Below, one piece after another: positions 59,054-64,000 of a stretch of DNA of 64,000 bases. The position numbers and the translations under genes are program-made. Position 1 is the first letter of the stretch; each line of letters begins with the position of its first letter. Location of the stretch: positions 82,491 through 146,490 of the forward strand of contig JACDGP010000001.1 of NCBI GenBank assembly GCA_013821605.1, given 5' to 3'. This stretch comes from Herpetosiphonaceae bacterium (lineage in GTDB: Bacteria; Chloroflexota; Chloroflexia; Chloroflexales; Kallotenuaceae). The notes under the pieces are model-generated. The model had not been told where the DNA came from and did not search any database. It saw only the letters and a list, made by a program, of their open reading frames with translations.

Positions 59054-60025
59054 TCAGGCCGACTTTGGCTTGTTCCCTAAGATGCCGTCAATGTGCTCCA
59101 GCACATCGGCCGTCAGCTTCGGTGCAATCTCCAAGGCCTGCATGTTTTCGTTCACTTGTTGCGGACGGCTAGCACCGGTGATCACGGTACTCACGTTGGG
59201 GTTCGTAAGACACCATGCTAGCCCTAGCTGGGCTAGCGTACAGCCCAACTCGTCAGCTACCGGTTTCAACTGCTTGACTTTCTCGACCCGTTCTCCTGTG
59301 ATGACGGAGTCACGTAGCCATTCATAGCCTTCAAGCGAGGCTCGACTATCGGCCGGAATGCCATCGTTATACTTACCGGTTAGCAGCCCTGATGCTAGCG
59401 GACTCCAGATCGTCGTACCATAGCCCAGTTCGCGAAAGATCGGCGTATATTCCCGTTCGAAGGTATCACGCACAAACATATTGTACTGTGGCTGTTCCAT
59501 TGTTGGTGGTGTGAGACCGTATTGGCGGGCGATTGCATCGGCCCGCATAATATCGGCTGCACTCCACTCTGAGGTGCCCCAGTAAAAGGCCTTGCCCTGC
59601 CGAATCACAATATCCATGGCCCGCACCGTTTCCTCAATCGGGGTATTGGGATCGGGCCGGTGACAAAAGACAAGATCGACATACTCCAACTGCAAGCGTT
59701 TGAGGGCGTTGTTGACACCTTCAATGATGTGCTTATGTGACAAGCCTGTATCATTGGGTCCACGACCGCCCCAGAAGATTTTGGTCGAGATGACGAGGTC
59801 TTCGCGTCGCCAATCCAGTTCTTTGATGACGTTGCCCATTACCCGTTCGGCATTTCCACCGGCGTAGGCTTCGGCATTGTCGAAAAAATTCACGCCGGCC
59901 TCATGTGCCGCGACCATGCAGTCGCGGGCAACATTTTGCCCAACCTGCCCACCATAAGTGACCCAGGCTCCCAACGAGAGCGCGCTGACCTTGAGACCGG
60001 ACTTCCCTAATCGACGATATTCCAT
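59054..60025 (-). CDS. Aldo/keto reductase, Kv-beta-like subgroup (AKR6)
   Basis: 323 aa NADPH-dependent oxidoreductase. The catalytic Tyr is in [20 protein letters not shown] (D-x3-Y), Lys in [14 protein letters not shown], and His in [33 protein letters not shown] and [20 protein letters not shown] are the cofactor segments typical of the potassium-channel beta subgroup. The ATG at 60025 has TTGGAGG upstream; the longer frame to 60250 overlaps the divergent DUF2630 gene and has no family similarity. Substrate unknown. Confidence 0.92.
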   Translation of the reverse strand: MEYRRLGKSGLKVSALSLGAWVTYGGQVGQNVARDCMVAAHEAGVNFFDNAEAYAGGNAERVMGNVIKELDWRREDLVISTKIFWGGRGPNDTGLSHKHIIEGVNNALKRLQLEYVDLVFCHRPDPNTPIEETVRAMDIVIRQGKAFYWGTSEWSAADIMRADAIARQYGLTPPTMEQPQYNMFVRDTFEREYTPIFRELGYGTTIWSPLASGLLTGKYNDGIPADSRASLEGYEWLRDSVITGERVEKVKQLKPVADELGCTLAQLGLAWCLTNPNVSTVITGASRPQQVNENMQALEIAPKLTADVLEHIDGILGNKPKSA

Positions 60026-60129
60026 GCTCCAACCTCCAATGTTGTCACTACTATTAACATGCTCTTCCTGCATGAATGTAGCCACGATTTGCGGTACACG
60101 ACTCTCGGGCAGTACAATATTGTGAGTGC

Positions 60130-60154
60130 TACGGCAGGGGCAAGCCCTGCCGTA
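60130..60154. repeat. Palindrome with 10-base stem, REP-like
   Basis: TACGGCAGGG and CCCTGCCGTA, separated by GCAAG, make a perfect hairpin between the divergent AKR and DUF2630 genes. A related but incomplete GC-rich stretch lies at about 59030-59052. Such palindromes are often dispersed extragenic repeats, but only one perfect copy is in this window. Confidence 0.55.
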
Positions 60155-60196
60155 CAGATACGAACAGCCTAACCAATCACGGATAGGAGTCAAGCC

Positions 60197-60430
60197 ATGA
60201 ACGACCAAGATGTTCTCCGGCACATTACTGCACTGGTTGATGCGGAGCAAGGTTTATACGGCCAAGAGCACATTAGTGACGATGACCGCGTGCGGTTGCA
60301 GGCCTTAGAGGTCGAGCTTGACCAGTACGAGGATTTACTGCGGCAGCGTCGCGCCTTGCGTGGTGCTGGGAAAGACCCTGGTCAGGCACACTTACGTGGT
60401 GCCGGTACTGTTGAGCACTACGAGCAGTAA
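60197..60430 (+). CDS. DUF2630 family protein
   Basis: 77 aa small cytoplasmic protein. [20 protein letters not shown] and [20 protein letters not shown] match DUF2630, a predicted helical hairpin with a conserved D-Q-x-x-D-L-L-R-Q-R-R motif. Function unknown. A GGATAGGAG site precedes the ATG. It is convergent with and overlaps the last 13 bases of the GNAT gene. Confidence 0.85.
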   Translation: MNDQDVLRHITALVDAEQGLYGQEHISDDDRVRLQALEVELDQYEDLLRQRRALRGAGKDPGQAHLRGAGTVEHYEQ

Positions 60431-60966
60431 AGGGAGAAGATATCCTCTGGTCCATCCTCCTCGTCGATCTGTGAGCCGATTTTCTGAAACCCTAGGTTGT
60501 GAATCAGTCCGAGTGAAGGTACGTTGTCTGGGCGTACTGAAACGACAAAGCGGTTCACACCATACGTCGTTTGTGTCCACCGCATGAGGGCTACAGATGC
60601 CTCGTGAGCATAGTGGTGGCGACGGAACTGTGGAAATACGGTGTAACCGAATTCGACCCCATCGGGCGCAAGAGCACGCAAGTACTCCGCTCCCGGTTGC
60701 GTGTGAAATCCGATATGGCCAACCATTTGGCCTGTTTCTCGTAGCCGCATGGCACGTAACATCCAGGGTGCATACGCGGGCTCAACTCGAACTTGCTCCA
60801 AGCGGAGCTGCATCAAGTCACGCTCGTCTAACCAGGCAGGTGGAATTGTGATCTCAAGCAGCGCTTCAGCCGTCTGGAGATTGTTGGCAAGGCATGCTTC
60901 TAGGAAGGCGGGCGTCATGCAAATCAGGTCCAGGCGCTCTGCCTGGATGATCGTTGTCGGCTCCAT
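60418..60966 (-). CDS. GNAT N-acetyltransferase, RimJ/RimL-like
   Basis: 182 aa. ERLDLICMTPAFLEACLANN is the family start; MVGHIGFHTQPGAEYL and EFGYTVFPQFRRHHYAHEAS hold the acetyl-CoA loop (R-R-x-x-Y-A), and FVVSVRPDNVPSLGLIHNLG with the following FQKIG is the C-terminal part. Such proteins acetylate ribosomal or other protein N-termini, or antibiotics. The ATG at 60966 has GGAGGAG upstream. It ends inside the convergent DUF2630 gene. Confidence 0.88.
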   Translation of the reverse strand: MEPTTIIQAERLDLICMTPAFLEACLANNLQTAEALLEITIPPAWLDERDLMQLRLEQVRVEPAYAPWMLRAMRLRETGQMVGHIGFHTQPGAEYLRALAPDGVEFGYTVFPQFRRHHYAHEASVALMRWTQTTYGVNRFVVSVRPDNVPSLGLIHNLGFQKIGSQIDEEDGPEDIFSLYCS

Positions 60967-61043
60967 AGATACGTCTCCTCCTGGTGTTGCCTGTTTCGAG
61001 GCTATAGTGTCTAGCATAACAGGTGGCAGTCTTTGGAGGGGTC

Positions 61044-61670
61044 GTGGCTAAAGATCAGGCAAGTCGGCGCGTGCTGTTGATCGGTGGTCCCTCCGGCGTC
61101 GGCAAGACGATTGCGGCGCAACAGGTCGGGGAACGCTGCGGAATTCCCTGGCTCCAGGTGGATGATCTGCGGCTGGCGTTGCAGTCCAGCCAGGTAGTCC
61201 TACCCACGCGCACGGCAGATCTATACTTTTTCCTCCAAACGCCGAACGTATGGTCCTTACAGCCAGAGCGACTGCGTGACGCACTCGTCGCCGTCGGTGA
61301 GGTGCTGTCGCCGGCGATCGAGGTCGTTATTGCGAATCATGTCGATACGGTGGCTCCGGTCGTGATCGAGGGTGATGGCATCCTGCCGTCACTCTTCGCA
61401 CGTCCGGTTGTGCGTGAGCGTGTGAATAGGGGGCAGGTAGGTGCGGTGTTCTTGGTTGAGCCTGACGAGGCCGTGCTGTTGACCAACATGGTTGCTCGTG
61501 GCCGCGGCGCTGAACGCTTGACGCCTATGGAACTGCAAAGTGAGGCCCGCGCGAAGTGGTTGTATGGGCAATGGCTGGTCACTGAGGCGTGCCGCTTTAA
61601 TCTACCGGTCGTGGAAGCACGACCGTGGGATACTTTGGTTGAGCGGATCATGCTATCATTGCGGCAATGA
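61044..61670 (+). CDS. P-loop kinase-like protein (2-phosphoglycerate kinase type)
   Basis: 208 aa. The Walker A motif is RRVLLIGGPSGVGKTIAAQQ; IPWLQVDDLRLALQ follows, with the two Asp placed as in small-molecule kinases. EVVIANHVDTVAPVVIEGDG may hold the Walker B. It resembles 2-phosphoglycerate kinase and zeta-toxin-like folds; no sure substrate. GTG at 61044 with TTGGAGGGG upstream is preferred to a GTG at 61023 without a site. It overlaps the glycosyltransferase start by ATGA. Confidence 0.75.
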   Translation: MAKDQASRRVLLIGGPSGVGKTIAAQQVGERCGIPWLQVDDLRLALQSSQVVLPTRTADLYFFLQTPNVWSLQPERLRDALVAVGEVLSPAIEVVIANHVDTVAPVVIEGDGILPSLFARPVVRERVNRGQVGAVFLVEPDEAVLLTNMVARGRGAERLTPMELQSEARAKWLYGQWLVTEACRFNLPVVEARPWDTLVERIMLSLRQ

Positions 61671-62803
61671 AAGTCGGTTTGGTGATCGATGACCACATGG
61701 CGCGACCAGGCGGAGTACAGGAATATGTGCGTGGTCTCTACCGCTACCTCATTCAGCATGATCACCAGGCGGTCATCTTTTCTAGCGCAGGTGGCGCTCC
61801 CGCTGACGACCTTCGGCTAGTCCCGATCGGGACGCCCCTGCCGTTTACAGGTAGCGGATCGTCCACCTCCATTCCCCTCACGCTTGCTTCATCGCGACAA
61901 CTGCGCCGGCTGTTGTGCCATGAGGCCTGTGATGTCTTGCATGTTATGGCGCCCTACTCACCAACCCTGAGTGGTCGTTTGCTCATGCAGTCGCAGGCGT
62001 TGCATGTGTTGACCTTTCATGTCGCGACGGAGCCCGGTCTACGGCGGATGGTCCTCGGTGCCCTTGCAAAGCTCCAATATCGCTCGCTCCGCAGGGTGGA
62101 TGGGCGCATTGCTGTTTCTGCGACGGCAGCGGCTACCGGTCGAGCATTCTACGGTGGTGATTACCACCTGATCCCCAATGGCGTGGATCTCGCTCACTGG
62201 GCATCAGCTGCTGCACCGCGTCTATCCCGAGGTGAGGCGAGCGTCAAGGTGTTATACATCGGTCGTCTGGAACACCGCAAGGGCGTGCGCTATCTGATCC
62301 AGGCATTTGCGCACTTACAACAACAATATCCGGCGTTGCAACTCATCATTGGTGGCGATGGCCCGGAGCGCGAGTCTTTGGAGCGGTTGGTCGATCAATT
62401 GGGGTTGGAGCATGTCCAATTTCTGGGCTATGTTTCCACATCCGATTTGCCGGGTCTGCTGTCATCAGCCGACATCTTCTGTGCACCGGCAACCCAGAAG
62501 GAAAGCTTCGGGATCGTCCTGATTGAGGCTTTTGCCGCCGGTCTGCCGGTCGTTGCTGCCGCAAACGAGGGCTATGCCGCGCTCCTTGCGGCGCATCCAG
62601 GTAATTTGTTGGTGCCCCCGGCCAACGCACGCGCCTTGGCCGGCGCACTGGCAACGCTGGTTGAGCAACCCGAGTACCGTCGTAGAGTTGGCCAACGCAA
62701 TCATGAGGCCGCCAAGCAGTATGATTGGCAGGTTGTGGGTGGTGAAATCGTCGTCTTCTACGAGCACCTCCTGGCGGTTCGCGCCGCGTCCCCGACCAGC
62801 TGA
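61667..62803 (+). CDS. Glycosyltransferase family 4
   Basis: 378 aa GT-B glycosyltransferase, retaining type. The N-terminal DDHMARPGGVQEYVRGLYRY loop (GGV/xxxY) binds the donor phosphate; VLYIGRLEHRKGVRYLIQAF starts the second domain; LIIGGDGPERESLERLVDQL, FLGYVSTSDLPGLLSSADIF and KESFGIVLIEAFAAGLPVVA are the GT4 signature with the E-x7-E motif. Most like phosphatidylinositol mannosyltransferase-type or exopolysaccharide enzymes. Coupled by a 4-base overlap to the kinase-like gene. Confidence 0.92.
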   Translation: MKVGLVIDDHMARPGGVQEYVRGLYRYLIQHDHQAVIFSSAGGAPADDLRLVPIGTPLPFTGSGSSTSIPLTLASSRQLRRLLCHEACDVLHVMAPYSPTLSGRLLMQSQALHVLTFHVATEPGLRRMVLGALAKLQYRSLRRVDGRIAVSATAAATGRAFYGGDYHLIPNGVDLAHWASAAAPRLSRGEASVKVLYIGRLEHRKGVRYLIQAFAHLQQQYPALQLIIGGDGPERESLERLVDQLGLEHVQFLGYVSTSDLPGLLSSADIFCAPATQKESFGIVLIEAFAAGLPVVAAANEGYAALLAAHPGNLLVPPANARALAGALATLVEQPEYRRRVGQRNHEAAKQYDWQVVGGEIVVFYEHLLAVRAASPTS

Positions 62804-62863
62804 CAGTGCATTCGTTATGATTTCATATAGGCAAGCACACGTTTTGCCGGAAGGAATGTATCC

Positions 62864-63685
62864 ATGGCCGTCCGACAGTGGCCACAAGCAGACTATGAAG
62901 AAGTCACATGCTGCCGATGTGGGATTAGTGGGCAACTGCTATTTACCCAACGACGTTTCGGCATTGTGCAGTGTCCTCAATGTCATCTAGTGTTTACGAG
63001 CCCGCGCCTTAAAAAAGAGGCGATCCGGAACATCTATGAGGCTTCAAGCTACTTTGATGAAGGCGTCTATGGCTTTTCCAAACAGATTAATCTGGGCATG
63101 CTACTCCAACGAGCATGGACGCGCGGCCGGCTGGATCTGATCCGGGGGTTGGTGAAGGGGGATCCACATACCAAAAAAATGCTCGAAATAGGCTGTGCCT
63201 ATGGCCTCTTTCTCCAAGCAGCCCGACACCAAGGCTTTGAGGTCGCCGGTGTCGAATATTCCAATACGGCGGTTCAATGGAGCGCAGAGCATCTTGGTCT
63301 TCCGGTACAGCAGGGCGAACTGAAGGATGCCCAGCTACCGTCGCAGCGTTTTGATGTGATCTGCTTTTGGGATGTGCTTGAGCATGTCGACAACCCCGTG
63401 GCGTTCCTCAAGCTTGTGCACCAGTATTTGGTCCCAGGGGGCATCGTCGTCTTCTCGACACCGTATGTTAATTCCCTTCCGGCGCGGCTGTTGCACAGTC
63501 GTTGGTGGACATTGCGCCCAGAGCAGCATTTATGGCATTTCACGCCGCATACACTCGGGCTGCTGTTTGCAGATGCCGGTATGCATCTTGAGCAAGTGAT
63601 CGCCGATCCGCTTGCACCGGCAAACATCGGCCGGCTTGATAGCTTGGTGGGTGTCGTGCGGGTTGTGGCGTGTCACGCTGGCTAG
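62864..63685 (+). CDS. SAM-dependent methyltransferase with an N-terminal zinc ribbon-like segment
   Basis: 273 aa. Residues 17-20 (CRCG) and about 39-42 (CPQC) form a C-x2-C pair on each side of a beta loop, then LVFTSPRLKKEAIRNIY; such starts are found in sugar C-methyltransferases and class I enzymes acting on polysaccharide precursors. The SAM site is MLEIGCAYGLFLQAARHQGF, then VICFWDVLEHVDNPVAFLKL (motif D-V-L-E-H). Downstream of a GT4 gene, so a role in glycan modification is plausible. CGGAAGGAATG precedes the ATG. Its stop overlaps the convergent membrane-protein gene's stop. Confidence 0.9.
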   Translation: MAVRQWPQADYEEVTCCRCGISGQLLFTQRRFGIVQCPQCHLVFTSPRLKKEAIRNIYEASSYFDEGVYGFSKQINLGMLLQRAWTRGRLDLIRGLVKGDPHTKKMLEIGCAYGLFLQAARHQGFEVAGVEYSNTAVQWSAEHLGLPVQQGELKDAQLPSQRFDVICFWDVLEHVDNPVAFLKLVHQYLVPGGIVVFSTPYVNSLPARLLHSRWWTLRPEQHLWHFTPHTLGLLFADAGMHLEQVIADPLAPANIGRLDSLVGVVRVVACHAG

Positions 63686-64000
63686 GCGATGTGTTCTTGG
63701 ATAAAGGGTATTTCAGCGATGTACTTTTGATACAACGTGACTGCCTCTTTCACCGGGAGTTCACCGAACTTGAGCAGTGCTTCGAGTCCTTCTAACTCGT
63801 TATTACAAGCTTGAGCGGTGCTCAAGCGTGCTGCAACATCATGCGACTTGTAGAGATTGGTCGAGACAGCGGCTATGATAGATAGGAGCGCCCCGGCTAG
63901 ACATAGGACACGCCAAACCGTCGAATCGCTTTGCAGGCTGAAGAGGTTACCAACTACTGCCGTAAACTTTTCGCCTCCTAGGGCTGGACCAGCTGTAAGG
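63682..64000 (-). CDS. Membrane protein, C-terminal part (SLATT-like?), partial
   Basis: The last 105 codons of a minus-strand gene that continues beyond the right edge. A hydrophobic helix (RVLCLAGALLSIIAAVSTNL) follows a charged stretch with GGEKFTAVVG, then a long helical amphipathic tail (ARLSTAQACNNELEGLEALL, KEAVTLYQKYIAEIPFIQEH). The form, a membrane segment next to a helical region in a short protein, is compatible with SLATT-type effectors found in prokaryotic defence and nucleotide signalling, but similarity is only in layout. It is convergent and overlapping with the methyltransferase gene. Confidence 0.4.
   Translation of the reverse strand, partial: LTAGPALGGEKFTAVVGNLFSLQSDSTVWRVLCLAGALLSIIAAVSTNLYKSHDVAARLSTAQACNNELEGLEALLKFGELPVKEAVTLYQKYIAEIPFIQEHIA

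Overview
The window looks like a chromosomal segment of a Gram-positive-like or monoderm bacterium, most probably a member of the Chloroflexota (class Chloroflexia or a relative). This is an inference from the gene set: a divergent GroEL-type chaperonin N-terminus at the left edge, a Tat-exported lipoprotein sugar-binding protein, a bactofilin, a stand-alone Hsp70 relative, YegD-like in style, and a mix of saccharolytic and housekeeping genes. No rRNA, tRNA or CRISPR array was recognised.

Left part (about 0.1-18.1 kb) is an arabinose and arabinan utilisation locus. A CUT1 ABC transporter (binding protein plus two permeases, no ATPase) and a LacI-type regulator lie on the minus strand. Divergent from them is a plus-strand operon: GH51 arabinofuranosidase, GH39 beta-xylosidase-like enzyme, GH43 arabinanase, an AraL-like HAD phosphatase, AraB, AraD, AraA, an AraM-like glycerol-1-phosphate dehydrogenase, an enolase-superfamily sugar-acid dehydratase and an AraD1/GguC (FAH-fold) protein. 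It therefore pairs the isomerase-kinase-epimerase route with two genes typical of the oxidative aldonate route. Most junctions are short or overlap by 4-8 bases. A GH2 enzyme, translationally coupled to a small Cys/His protein, is convergent to the operon.

The next part (about 20.4-32.1 kb) is the most unusual region. A YhfZ-family regulator is divergent from eleven closely packed genes: FAD oxidoreductase, ROK kinase, two Gfo/Idh dehydrogenases, a SIS-domain protein, two SDRs, a MetE-like zinc protein, a phosphotriesterase-family hydrolase, an UlaG-like lactonase and a TIM-barrel isomerase/epimerase. It reads as an undescribed catabolic pathway for an oxidised, possibly methylated or thio-substituted, sugar derivative. 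It has no transporter of its own. Two related AT-rich repeats flank the divergent control region.

The stretch 32-42 kb is patchy: acetyltransferases, a PhyH-type oxygenase, an XRE-ClpP gene pair, secreted proteins and an esterase, mixed with decayed material (IS6-type transposase remnant, a MITE-like inverted repeat, a methyltransferase remnant and a phosphoesterase remnant). A 21-bp-periodic TGTACC array lies directly behind fhs.

The right part (42-64 kb) is mostly housekeeping: formate-tetrahydrofolate ligase, a UDP-sugar pyrophosphorylase, phenylalanine hydroxylase, Hsp70 relative, a periodic-repeat membrane protein coupled to a GT-C glycosyltransferase, Rel (p)ppGpp synthetase/hydrolase, bactofilin, UvrC, FabI, a decayed KaiC-like gene, M42 peptidase, alcohol dehydrogenase, aldo/keto reductase, small proteins, a GT4 glycosyltransferase and a methyltransferase. 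A partial membrane protein runs off the right edge.
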